Source of the DNA: Mucilaginibacter pedocola
GTDB taxonomy: Bacteria > Bacteroidota > Bacteroidia > Sphingobacteriales > Sphingobacteriaceae
Reading direction: 5' to 3'
Assembly: GCF_002013915.1 (NCBI RefSeq)
Contig: NZ_MBTF01000034.1
Location: 310,001 to 374,000, forward strand
Length of the DNA stretch: 64,000 nt
The notes below the pieces were generated by a model. The model worked only from the letters and a program-made list of their open reading frames with translations. It was not told the origin of the DNA and did no database searches. Each line of letters begins with the position of its first letter. Positions within the stretch are counted from its first letter, which is position 1. This document shows positions 33,369-42,015 of the stretch, one piece after another. Made by a program: the position numbers and the translations under genes.

Positions 33369-34655
33369 TTACTTCAGCCCATTCACAAACTCCACTATCG
33401 CCGTCACCAATTCAGGTTTTAGGGGCAGAGCTGGGTTGCTATAAGTAGCCATATTTTGCGTTTTATCGGCAGGGGCTTCTTTCAGCACATGGTTCATACC
33501 GGGGATAATTACCAGCTTGGCATCCGAATTGGCTTTTTTCAATTTCTCGGCATCTTCTACTGTTACCTGCTGGTCGGTTGTGCCTTGTAAAATTAAAGCC
33601 GGTATTTTAACACGCTTCATCAGCACATATGGGTCCCACCTAAACCACGACATGAGGTACGGTTGTATACTCGGTCTGGCTATATAATATAATTGGGGGT
33701 CTACATAATCGGTAGTTTTGCCTTTACGCAAACTATCAACAATTACCTTATACTGGTCGGCCAGGAATTTTGGCTGCGTTTTTTCTACTTGTTCCTGCAC
33801 TATCTTTTCGGCGGGGCGGCCTGCGCCTGCAACAGATATAAAGCCTTTCACAGGCTGGTCGCGCACCGAAAGCATGCCGACAAGCGCACCTTCGCTATGC
33901 CCCAATACGATTACTTTGCTGAAACGCTGGTCTTCATTCAGCATTTGTACCAGGCTTACGGCATCGTCCACATAATCGGTAAAGCGCAGTTCTTTCTCTT
34001 TGGTTGATGATACACTTTGCCCCACCAGGCGTTTATCGTACCGTAAGGCGGCTATGCCGTTTTTACCCAGATCATTGGCCAGCATTTTATAGGTATTGCC
34101 ATTAAGGCCGGTTTTAGAGCTGTTGCCATCGCGGTCGGTTGGGCCCGAGCCGGGAATGATGATAACTACCGGCACTTTGCCTTTGGCATCTTTAGGGATG
34201 CTTAACGTACCGGGGATAGTGCCGGTAAACATTTTTAAAAGCACAGGTTCCTCTTTTATAGAGGCATCCATTTGTATGGTTTTAGTTGCCTCGGTATAAG
34301 GCGTAAAAAAAACGCCTATCAATTTGTTCTGCGCGTTAAGCGAGAGATTCAGGAAAAATACCGCATTAGCAAATGTGGCCTTGTAAATAGCTGTTGGGGC
34401 TGCGTAGCGGTCTATAACCGCAGTGTTTAATGTACCCAACTGCGTTTTAATTTGGGTGGTGGTAGTATTCCATTTATCAGCCGGCATGCTGGCCTTCATT
34501 TCGGGGGCAAACATGGCGTAAATACTATCGGGCTTGTTGCTGTTATAAAACTGCGTAAATTTAGCAAGCACCGGGGCATAATTGGCCGGAACAGTTTGCG
34601 CCATGGCATTAAGCGCACAAACAAGGGCGAGAGCGGAAGCGTATAATTTCTTCAT
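33369..34655 (-). CDS. Secreted alpha/beta hydrolase with DUF3887-like N-terminus
   Basis: The 428-residue protein has a signal peptide (ASALALVCALNAMAQ), an N-terminal domain of about 100 residues of the DUF3887/NTF2-like type (FTQFYNSNKPDSIYAMFAPEMK), and an alpha/beta hydrolase domain. The oxyanion segment IIPGSGPTDRDGN, nucleophile elbow GHSEGAL, acid in QGTTDQQV and His in GMNHVLK are all present. It is probably a periplasmic esterase or peptidase; the substrate is unknown. Confidence 0.87.
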   Translation of the reverse strand: MKKLYASALALVCALNAMAQTVPANYAPVLAKFTQFYNSNKPDSIYAMFAPEMKASMPADKWNTTTTQIKTQLGTLNTAVIDRYAAPTAIYKATFANAVFFLNLSLNAQNKLIGVFFTPYTEATKTIQMDASIKEEPVLLKMFTGTIPGTLSIPKDAKGKVPVVIIIPGSGPTDRDGNSSKTGLNGNTYKMLANDLGKNGIAALRYDKRLVGQSVSSTKEKELRFTDYVDDAVSLVQMLNEDQRFSKVIVLGHSEGALVGMLSVRDQPVKGFISVAGAGRPAEKIVQEQVEKTQPKFLADQYKVIVDSLRKGKTTDYVDPQLYYIARPSIQPYLMSWFRWDPYVLMKRVKIPALILQGTTDQQVTVEDAEKLKKANSDAKLVIIPGMNHVLKEAPADKTQNMATYSNPALPLKPELVTAIVEFVNGLK

Positions 34656-34863
34656 TCGGGGTTTAACCTGTTTATTCCTTGGGGTATTAGTGGCAAATTT
34701 ATCAAAAAATAGAGAGCATTTTAGGCCATCTATTTTAAATTGCAGGGCAACTAATATGAATACCTAACGTAAAAAGGATATTAAGCATATTTAAAATTAA
34801 TATTTTATTAAATTTGGAGTGTCCTAAACATACAATTATCGCATAAAAATCTACTAATAGTTA

Positions 34864-37314
34864 ATGAGGGTTATAAAAGGGTGTTTGCTACTGCTAATGG
34901 TGGCGGTTTTTTATAGTTTTTGTTACGCCCAAACCGCATCAACAGTAATAAGGGGTAATATCTACATTCAAAATAATGCGGCTGCCGATGCTGCTACTGC
35001 CGTTTTGCTTAACGCTGCCGATTCGTCGGTAGTTGCCTCTGCTTTGGCCGATAATAAAGGCGCTTTCGAATTTAAATTTGTGCAGCCCGGTAATTACCTG
35101 GTGCTGGCGTCAAGGCTGGGCTATAACAAAGCATATTCGGCTGTTATTAAAGTAGCAGCCGGGCAGCAGGTTACTGTGCCATCAATTTATTTACAGCCCG
35201 CAAGCACCGAACTAAAAGAAGTTGCTGTTGTGGCTAAAAAACCATTCGTAGAAGTGCGCCCGGGCAAAACTATCATCAACCCGGCAGCAAGCATCACCGC
35301 CGATGGCAAAAACGCACTGGATATACTGGCCCAATCGCCGGGCGTAAAGGTGAGCAATAACGATGATGTAAGCATAAGCGGCAGGCAAAATGCCCTGATA
35401 CTGCTCGACGGTAAAAATACCAACATGACGGGTGCCGACCTTGCAGCCTTACTCCGCAGTACCCAGGGCAGTAATATCGAGCGTATCGAACTCATTACCT
35501 CCGGCTCTGCCAAATACGATGCTACAGGCGGTGGCGTGGTGAACATAGTATTGAAGAAAGGTAAAAACATAGGCACCAACGGCACCATCAACCTTACGGC
35601 CGGCTATGGCAGGTATTACAAAGGCATTGCCGGCTTCACCTTCAATAGCCGCGGCAAGTATGTAAACGTATTCGGCTCGTACAATGCCAACGCCAATAAA
35701 ACCTACCGTAATTTTTATACCGACCGAAACATCAATAGCGGAGGCGCACTTAGCAATTATTACCTTAACTACAACGGGCTGCAAAAAACCATCACCCATA
35801 ATTACCGCCTCGGCGCCGATTTCACCCTGGCTGCCAACCATAACCTTGGCGTGCAGGTTTACGGCTTTGTTACCAATAACGATTTTGCCAAAAACAACAG
35901 CCTTAAAATATCTAACCAGGGCAAGCTCGATTCGGTGATACTGGTAGGCTCGTCAGTAGAGCGCGACTTCAGGAATATCAATTACAACATTAATTACTCA
36001 GGCAAGCTGGATAAAGCAGGGCGCACCCTTGCGGCAAGTGTAACTTATTTGCCCTACACCCGCCGGTCGGACGAGTATATTACCAATACATTTTTTGATG
36101 CAGCGGGTGCAGCGTATCGCGATGCTAACCAATTGCAAAACCTCTCGCCATCGCACAGGCGCAATATTACCGGGATGCTTGATTATAGCAACCCACTGGG
36201 CAAAACCGCCAAACTGGAGGCAGGTGTAAAATTCAGCCATACCAAAAGCGATAACGATTTAACCTTCGGGCCAAAAGTAGGCAGCGTTTATACTATCGAC
36301 CCAACCTTCAGTAATAGCTTTTTGTATAAGGAAGATGTGCAGGCCGGTTACTTAAACTATACTGCCGCCTTTGGTAAATTTGATATGGTTGCGGGCCTGC
36401 GTGGCGAGTACACCCATGCGATTGGCAGCTCTTTAGGGGTGAATGAAACGGTGCCCAAGGTAAACACCTTCAATTATTTAAAGCTGTTCCCCAATGTGAT
36501 GCTGCATTATGTGAAGAATGATAAGAACGAGTATACCTTAACCTTCGCCCGTGGCATTATGCGCCCCGATTACGAAAGCCTGAACCCGTTTTTGTATTAC
36601 ATAGACCCCTACGATTTCCAGAGCGGTAACCCGTACCTACAGCCCGAGTATACCAATACCGTTACGCTAACCTATCTGTATAACCAAAGTATTTCGGTAA
36701 GCCTTTATGCGGGACAGACTACAGGTGCAAACTTCACCTTCTACACCCAAAACGATGCCACCAAGGTGAACACTACCACCATGCGCAACCTGGGGAATGT
36801 AAAAGATATTGGCTTACAGGTAAGTTTGCCTAACGAGTTTACCTCCTGGTGGAAAAGCCAGTTGGATGTTAACGCCGGCTATTACCATTACAGCGCTTAC
36901 CCCGAAAACGGCAGTTTTGAAAGAGGTGCAACAGATATCATCTTCAACACCACCCAAAGCTTCGCGCTAACCAAAAGCCTTGCGTTTGAAGTAATGGGCT
37001 ATTACGAAACTGCCAACCAATACGGCGTACGCCGCTTTAGGCCAAATTATTATATGAATGCGGGGTTAAGCACGCTGGTATTAGGTAAGCGCGGCAAGCT
37101 AAGCCTCAACGTTACCGATATATTCAACACCAATCGCGACAGAGCCTACGCCCTTTACCAAAACATAGACCTGCGGGTGGCAGGCAAACCCGAAACACGC
37201 ATAGCACGCTTAAGCTTCACCTACCGCTTTGGTAAAACAACCGTAAAGGCAGCCACCAAACACGAAACCGGTACCGAACAGGAGCAGGACAGGATGCGTA
37301 AGGCGACAAACTGA
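34864..37314 (+). CDS. TonB-dependent receptor / outer-membrane beta-barrel protein
   Basis: The 816-residue protein has a signal peptide (LLLLMVAVFYSFCYA), a carboxypeptidase regulatory-like beta-sandwich (about 25-115), a plug domain with LDILAQSPGVKV and ...LLDGKN... and IERIELITSGSAKYDATGGGVVNIVLK, and a long barrel. It matches the OMP_b-brl_3 group of Bacteroidota TonB-type proteins. No SusD gene follows, so a glycan-uptake locus is unlikely; metal or small-molecule import is possible. The C-terminal tail after the barrel is charged, which is unusual for a terminal beta-strand. Confidence 0.87.
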   Translation: MRVIKGCLLLLMVAVFYSFCYAQTASTVIRGNIYIQNNAAADAATAVLLNAADSSVVASALADNKGAFEFKFVQPGNYLVLASRLGYNKAYSAVIKVAAGQQVTVPSIYLQPASTELKEVAVVAKKPFVEVRPGKTIINPAASITADGKNALDILAQSPGVKVSNNDDVSISGRQNALILLDGKNTNMTGADLAALLRSTQGSNIERIELITSGSAKYDATGGGVVNIVLKKGKNIGTNGTINLTAGYGRYYKGIAGFTFNSRGKYVNVFGSYNANANKTYRNFYTDRNINSGGALSNYYLNYNGLQKTITHNYRLGADFTLAANHNLGVQVYGFVTNNDFAKNNSLKISNQGKLDSVILVGSSVERDFRNINYNINYSGKLDKAGRTLAASVTYLPYTRRSDEYITNTFFDAAGAAYRDANQLQNLSPSHRRNITGMLDYSNPLGKTAKLEAGVKFSHTKSDNDLTFGPKVGSVYTIDPTFSNSFLYKEDVQAGYLNYTAAFGKFDMVAGLRGEYTHAIGSSLGVNETVPKVNTFNYLKLFPNVMLHYVKNDKNEYTLTFARGIMRPDYESLNPFLYYIDPYDFQSGNPYLQPEYTNTVTLTYLYNQSISVSLYAGQTTGANFTFYTQNDATKVNTTTMRNLGNVKDIGLQVSLPNEFTSWWKSQLDVNAGYYHYSAYPENGSFERGATDIIFNTTQSFALTKSLAFEVMGYYETANQYGVRRFRPNYYMNAGLSTLVLGKRGKLSLNVTDIFNTNRDRAYALYQNIDLRVAGKPETRIARLSFTYRFGKTTVKAATKHETGTEQEQDRMRKATN

Positions 37315-37359
37315 TAAAGGTTGATAGAAGTTAGAAAAGTTGGAAGATGTTGGAAAAAG
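37315..37359. repeat. GTTRGAAAAGTTGGAAG purine-rich repeat
   Basis: Three or four degenerate units directly after the receptor stop; same family as 16728-16787. Confidence 0.45.
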
Positions 37360-37510
37360 CGCGCCATGGGTGCGCAATGTTGGTAGAATATCATCAAGCC
37401 ACATAAAAGCGCGCCGTTAGGTGCGAAACAAACGGTGTTGCATACCTGCGGCATGCCATAAACGTTTTGTGCGTTATCTACCGACATTTTGCACCGATGG
37501 TGCACCAAAA
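37359..37510. repeat. Structured element with GCGCGCC...GCACCGATGGTGC hairpins
   Basis: It begins with GCGCGCCATGGGTGCGC, has a GGTAGAA/TCTACC pair spread across it, a CTGCGGCATGCC core and ends in a GCACC-GAT-GGTGC hairpin. No ORF has coding character. The layout recalls a repeat family that I know from Bacteroidota intergenic regions, but only one copy is in the window. Confidence 0.5.
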
Positions 37511-37571
37511 TAAAAGCGTTATTTCATGTTGACGAATATCGTTTTTGCAGAAACCGGACGTGAAGTTTTTA

Positions 37572-38957
37572 TTATCTCTCCAACGCTTCCTGCGCTTTTT
37601 GTATCCAGTTCTCTCCGGGTTTCAGGTATTTATCGGGCTTTATGCCGGTGGCATCTATCCCTTCGCCTTTATCAAGACGACGGCTGCGCGATGTAGAGTA
37701 ACGCAGGATGTAAGGCATACACGAAAATGGCGCTTCTACCCAGTTAGAGTAATCCAACGTGCCCGAGGTATTTTCGCCCATCAGGGTTACTTTGCTGCTT
37801 TGGCGCGCAAACAGCAGAAATTGTTCGGTACTGCTGGCCACGTTTTTATTTACCAGGATAACTATTTTTTGCGGATAGGGAAGTTTGGTAAAATTATTTA
37901 TCACGCCATCCGGCGAGTTTACCACCCATTTGCCTTTGTTGGCTTCCAGTAGTTTTACGGTTGCCCTAAGCGAGTTTTTATTTTCCTCCGAACGTTCTTC
38001 ATCATCCAACTTTGCTGCCCAGCCTTTTATGTTGGCATCGGTAGATAGCAGGCTTGCGCCTGTTTGCTTTACAGGGTTAGTGTAAACATATTGCATCAGC
38101 GGGCCGTAGGTATAATCAGAACCGCCGCCATTATCACGCAGGTCTAATACCAAATTGGGTGTGGTTTTCAGCGCTTCGGCATTTGCCTTTACCACCGAAT
38201 CGATGTTTTTTGCATTGTATGCCTCAAAGCTGGATATTTTAAGATAGAGCGTTTTATCAGATAATTTTCGTGAAGCCACGGGTTCCCATTTGCCGGAAGA
38301 ACGGGCGGGTTTGGTGTTCTCGCGGTGCCAGTCGCCCCAGATGGCATCTTTGCCGAAGTAGAAGGTTTCGGGTTTTGGTTTGCCGTTCAGCATGTATAAA
38401 GCGCCGGCGGCCAGGCTATCGCTTACCATTTTGCCTTCCCATTTTATCATGCCTTTTTTCCATCCAGGCAGGTTCGAGCTTACAATTACGGCAATGTAAT
38501 CGTGCAGCTCGGTTTTATCCTTCATCACCGCTATCTTGTACTTAGCCGCATCGTGAAAATCGTAAATGCCCTCAAAGCCTGTCGATTTGCGCAACTCGGC
38601 AATCTTCTCATCGCTTACCGGGATAATTTCGCGCTGCGCCATGTACGCCGAATCTAACTTGGCAGCATCAAAATTCATGCGTATGGCAACATGATGGTCT
38701 TTAAACTTGGCCAAAAACTGGTTGATGATGAGCAGGCATTTCTCGGGTGCGTTGGGCAGTTTGGTAAATGCCCTGTATTGGGCAACCAGCTTATCATATT
38801 TGGGCTTGGTCATCTGCGCCTGCTTATCTTTAAAGCCGGCGTAGTTTTGTTCCATAAAGTTTTTGATGTAGGTAAACTCGGTTTCGCAATTGCAGGTTTG
38901 GGCAGATACTTTGCCGGCTATGGCAATTGCAGCAATAAATAAAAGTAGGCGTTTCAT
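37572..38957 (-). CDS. S41 family peptidase
   Basis: Secreted serine protease of 461 residues. A signal peptide (LLLFIAAIAIAGKVSA) is followed by a region with two cysteines (CNCETEF), and a C-terminal tail-specific protease core: LVLDLRDNGGGSDYTYG, then the nucleophile region KNVASSTEQFLLFAR and GENTSGTLDYSN. The Ser is probably in SSTEQ; the usual Lys partner is not obvious in place, so activity is likely but not proven. No PDZ domain can be seen clearly. Confidence 0.85.
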   Translation of the reverse strand: MKRLLLFIAAIAIAGKVSAQTCNCETEFTYIKNFMEQNYAGFKDKQAQMTKPKYDKLVAQYRAFTKLPNAPEKCLLIINQFLAKFKDHHVAIRMNFDAAKLDSAYMAQREIIPVSDEKIAELRKSTGFEGIYDFHDAAKYKIAVMKDKTELHDYIAVIVSSNLPGWKKGMIKWEGKMVSDSLAAGALYMLNGKPKPETFYFGKDAIWGDWHRENTKPARSSGKWEPVASRKLSDKTLYLKISSFEAYNAKNIDSVVKANAEALKTTPNLVLDLRDNGGGSDYTYGPLMQYVYTNPVKQTGASLLSTDANIKGWAAKLDDEERSEENKNSLRATVKLLEANKGKWVVNSPDGVINNFTKLPYPQKIVILVNKNVASSTEQFLLFARQSSKVTLMGENTSGTLDYSNWVEAPFSCMPYILRYSTSRSRRLDKGEGIDATGIKPDKYLKPGENWIQKAQEALER

Positions 38958-39057
38958 TTTGGGTAGAGGGCTGTTTAGGCTCTCAATTTACAAGTTTAAA
39001 CTTGTTATTGAAACGGGTCTATGCCTTTGCAACCGTTTCTTTACAAAAGCCCGGCGC

Positions 39058-39273
39058 TTAACCAACACGTTCTTCGCGGTATTTACCTTTGATATGCGTA
39101 ACAAAGAAATTGCCTAACGATACGCTCCGAAGGAATTTCTTTAATACCGCCGGTTTAAAGTTGAAGTACTGCCAAACGCCGCTATTCTCTTTAAATTCTA
39201 ACTCGAGCGTAAGGGTTTCAGCATCGTACCCAATGCTTTGCAGGGCCGATGATTGTACGGGTATCCGTTGCAT
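39058..39273 (-). CDS. KTSC domain protein
   Basis: The 71-residue protein is a single KTSC domain (related to the C-terminus of lysyl-tRNA synthetase): MQRIPVQSSALQSIGYDAETLTLELEF, WQYFNFKPAVLKKFLRSVSLGNFF and a final IKGKYREERV. Such small proteins are widespread and of unknown role, probably binding nucleic acid or acting in phage/plasmid contexts. It ends 46 bases from rlmH. Confidence 0.82.
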   Translation of the reverse strand: MQRIPVQSSALQSIGYDAETLTLELEFKENSGVWQYFNFKPAVLKKFLRSVSLGNFFVTHIKGKYREERVG

Positions 39274-39318
39274 ATGTATAGAGCAACCGAAAGTAGAAAA
39301 GGTTTTTAGGGCTGCGCC

Positions 39319-39792
39319 CTACTGATGATGATACGGCTCTCCTTTAATTATCGTAAAGGCCCTGTACAATTGCTCTACAAAAAACAGGCGTACCATTTGG
39401 TGCGAGAAAGTCATGCGGCTGAGGGATAGCTTATCGTTGGCACGCTGGTAAACCGACTGGTCGAACCCGTAAGGGCCACCCACTACGAACACCAGGCTGG
39501 CTACCGAGCTGATGGCGCGCTTATTTAAATAATTGGCGAACTGTACCGACGTGAACTCCTGCCCTGCTTCGTCTAACAATATTAAATGGTCTTGAGGGGT
39601 TATTTTTTTCAGGATGAGTTCGGCTTCTTTACTCTTTTGCTGCTCCTCGGTGAGGGCTTTGGTATTCTTCAGCTCGGGTATATCTGCAAGTTCAAGCTTG
39701 GTGTAGTGTTTTAACCGTTTCACGTACTTTTCTATCCCTTCCTTCAGGTAAGCATCTTCGGTTTTACCAACGGTTATAAAAGTCACTCTCAT
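39319..39792 (-). CDS. rlmH: 23S rRNA (pseudouridine1915-N3)-methyltransferase RlmH
   Basis: SPOUT methyltransferase that modifies helix 69 of 23S rRNA. The 157-residue length is exact for the family. The motifs VGKTEDAYLKEGIEKYVKRL, ILLDEAGQEFTSVQFA, VFVVGGPYGF and LSLSRMTFSHQMVRLFFVEQLYRA are all present. The longer frame runs to 39915 across the divergent promoter region; the ATG at 39792 (MRVTFITVGK) is the real start. It is divergent from the MutS-like gene with 78 bases between. Confidence 0.96.
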   Translation of the reverse strand: MRVTFITVGKTEDAYLKEGIEKYVKRLKHYTKLELADIPELKNTKALTEEQQKSKEAELILKKITPQDHLILLDEAGQEFTSVQFANYLNKRAISSVASLVFVVGGPYGFDQSVYQRANDKLSLSRMTFSHQMVRLFFVEQLYRAFTIIKGEPYHHQ

Positions 39793-39870
39793 TGCAGGCG
39801 CTAAATGTTGTGTATTTGTTGTAAAATTGAACCCGGGCAAAATTACCCAAAATAAAGCGCAGCTACCTCC

Positions 39871-41661
39871 ATGAACCAAAATATTATAACCCGATACCAA
39901 ACGCTGGCAACGCAAGCCGGGCAGCAGGCCGACGAATTTAGAAAGCTGGCCAATTTTTATTCACTGTCGCGCCTTGGCGTGTTCGGGTTAATGATATTCG
40001 CCGTAACGCTTACCATCTCGTTCGATAATTTTTACATTGCCGGCATAGGCATAGTTTTACTGCTATTGGTATTTGCCTGGCTGGTAGCGCGCCAGGGGGT
40101 ATACGAGCGCGAGCGCGACTACTACCTCAACCTGCAAAAAGTGACATTAAACGAATTGGCCGACGATAACCTGTATAACAACGGGCAACAGTTCAATAAC
40201 GATAAACATTTCTACACGTCGGACCTGGATATCTTCGGACCAGCATCCTTATTCCAATTGATAAACCGTGCGGCTACAGCAACGGGCAATAACAAACTCG
40301 CCGGCTGGTTAAAAGCGCCCGCATCGCGTAAAGTTATCCTGCAGCGCCAGCAAGCCACCACCGAGGTAGATACCGAATGGAAACTCCAGTTACAGGCGCT
40401 GTTACTCTTCGCCAATACCGAAGCCCCTACGCGCTTGCCCAATCTGTTTAGGTTTTTGCAAATGCCGCTCAACCTCCCGGGCGAAAAAGCTTTAGAAAAA
40501 TACGCTAAAATTGCCCCTTACCTGTTGGCGGCAGGTATTGTTGCAGCGGTTTTTATGCCCGTATTAAAGGTGATACCTGTGCTGATGGGCCTTATCCATT
40601 TAGGCATTGTATTTTCAAAAGCGGCTTACATCCGCAAAACCGACGTAGTGGCCGATAAAATTGGCAAAGTGCTCAACAGCTATGCCGATGTTTTCCGCAA
40701 AATTGAAACCTACGATTGGAAAGCCGAATACACCGCTGCCCTGGCTCAAAAGCTGAAGGACGATAAAACATCTGAAAAAATAAAAGAGCTGGCCGAGCTA
40801 ATTAATAAGCTTAACTACCACCTCAATATGATAGTCGGCGTGGTGCTTAATGCTTTTTTTCTGTGGGATATTAAGCAGATAACCGCCATTGAGAACTGGA
40901 AACGCAGCAACAGCAAAAACATAGAGGAAGCCTTTGATGTAATAGCCGAATTTGAGGCGCTCATCAGCATAGCGGTACCCACCCTTAATTATACCGATTG
41001 GACAGTTCCCGTTATTGCAGAAACAGAAGGCTACACGCTTACCGCCACCAACATCGCCCATCCGCTCATCCGTAACGGCAACCGTGTGGCTAATGATTAC
41101 GAACTGAATGATGCCCTGCATATCGATATCATCACCGGCAGTAATATGGCGGGCAAGAGTACTTTTTTACGTACCATAGGCATCAACGCCGTGCTGGCGC
41201 TGGCGGGTGCAAAGGTTTGCGCATCGGCCATGCAGGTATCGGTAGTTACCATTGTAAGCTATATGCGTATTAAAGATAACCTGAACGAAAGCACATCAAC
41301 ATTTAAAGCCGAGCTCGACCGACTGCAAATGCTGCTGGCGGCCGTGGAGAACGAAGAGCGCGTTTTCTTTTTGATAGACGAGATGCTGCGCGGTACCAAC
41401 TCGGTTGATAAATACCTGGGGAGCAAAGCGGTGATAGAGCAGCTAATAGCCAAAAAAGGCGTAGGCATGGTAGCCACTCACGACTTGCAGATAGCCCGAC
41501 TGGAAGACAAATACCCGGCCTACGTACGCAACTATTATTTCGACATACAAATCATCAACGGCGAAATGCTGTTCGATTACAAACTGAAATACGGCGAGTG
41601 CAAAACCTTCAACGCGTCACTGTTGCTAAAGCAAATCGGAATTGAATTTACAGAGGATTGA
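39871..41661 (+). CDS. Membrane-anchored MutS-like ATPase
   Basis: The 596-residue protein has the MutS domain V ATPase at the C-terminus: Walker A GSNMAGKST (residues 423-431), the STSTFKAELDR signature and Walker B FFLIDEMLRGTN. Upstream is a MutS III-like helical core. It lacks the mismatch-binding N-terminal domains and instead has two pairs of hydrophobic helices, about residues 36-75 and 214-248, so it is probably a membrane protein. This small MutS relative is common in Bacteroidota; its function is unknown, and mismatch repair should not be assumed. Confidence 0.85.
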   Translation: MNQNIITRYQTLATQAGQQADEFRKLANFYSLSRLGVFGLMIFAVTLTISFDNFYIAGIGIVLLLLVFAWLVARQGVYERERDYYLNLQKVTLNELADDNLYNNGQQFNNDKHFYTSDLDIFGPASLFQLINRAATATGNNKLAGWLKAPASRKVILQRQQATTEVDTEWKLQLQALLLFANTEAPTRLPNLFRFLQMPLNLPGEKALEKYAKIAPYLLAAGIVAAVFMPVLKVIPVLMGLIHLGIVFSKAAYIRKTDVVADKIGKVLNSYADVFRKIETYDWKAEYTAALAQKLKDDKTSEKIKELAELINKLNYHLNMIVGVVLNAFFLWDIKQITAIENWKRSNSKNIEEAFDVIAEFEALISIAVPTLNYTDWTVPVIAETEGYTLTATNIAHPLIRNGNRVANDYELNDALHIDIITGSNMAGKSTFLRTIGINAVLALAGAKVCASAMQVSVVTIVSYMRIKDNLNESTSTFKAELDRLQMLLAAVENEERVFFLIDEMLRGTNSVDKYLGSKAVIEQLIAKKGVGMVATHDLQIARLEDKYPAYVRNYYFDIQIINGEMLFDYKLKYGECKTFNASLLLKQIGIEFTED

Positions 41662-42015
41662 TGTGCAGATGAAGCTCTTTTTAAACATCGGAAAAAAATG
41701 CGACAGGGATTGGAAGGGTTTAGCCACGGTGCGGTGGGGGCGAGCGGGGCAACGGGGCCGGAGCGCAGCGCAGCCCTGGAAAGCCCGGTCCGCAGGGGGC
41801 GCCATCATCTCATTTTCGGAACTCGAATGTTAAAGAATTAAGCAAATGGGCAGAAATGAAAACGGATGATATATTGAATCCTCATTCTAACTTCTCTAAC
41901 CTCCCCACCAACCACTCACCTAATCAACCACTCTCTTTCGCCCTAAACCCATAATCTCTACCAAACTAACCGTCATTTTTCTTATTTTCGCCCCCTCACA
42001 CGCGCAATTAATAAA
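41662..42015. other. Gap with GC-rich structured element before leuS
   Basis: A strongly GC-rich block (41701-41802) with GGGGCCGG, GCGCAGCGCAG, CCCGGTCC and CAGGGGGCGCC arms can fold into several hairpins. The remainder is A+T-rich, with a pyrimidine-rich CTAACTTCTCTAACC run (41882-41912) and a TATTTTCG minus-7-like box at 41983-41990 before leuS. The 63-codon frame across it has no coding character. Confidence 0.5.

Noticed and set aside
34864..37314. SusC/SusD-type polysaccharide locus
   Set aside because: Neither TonB-type receptor is followed by a SusD-like lipoprotein, and no glycosidase is adjacent.
41642..41833. 63-codon frame over the GC-rich block before leuS
   Set aside because: It starts inside the MutS-like gene, and its Arg/Gly/Ala-rich sequence follows from the GC-rich repeat.
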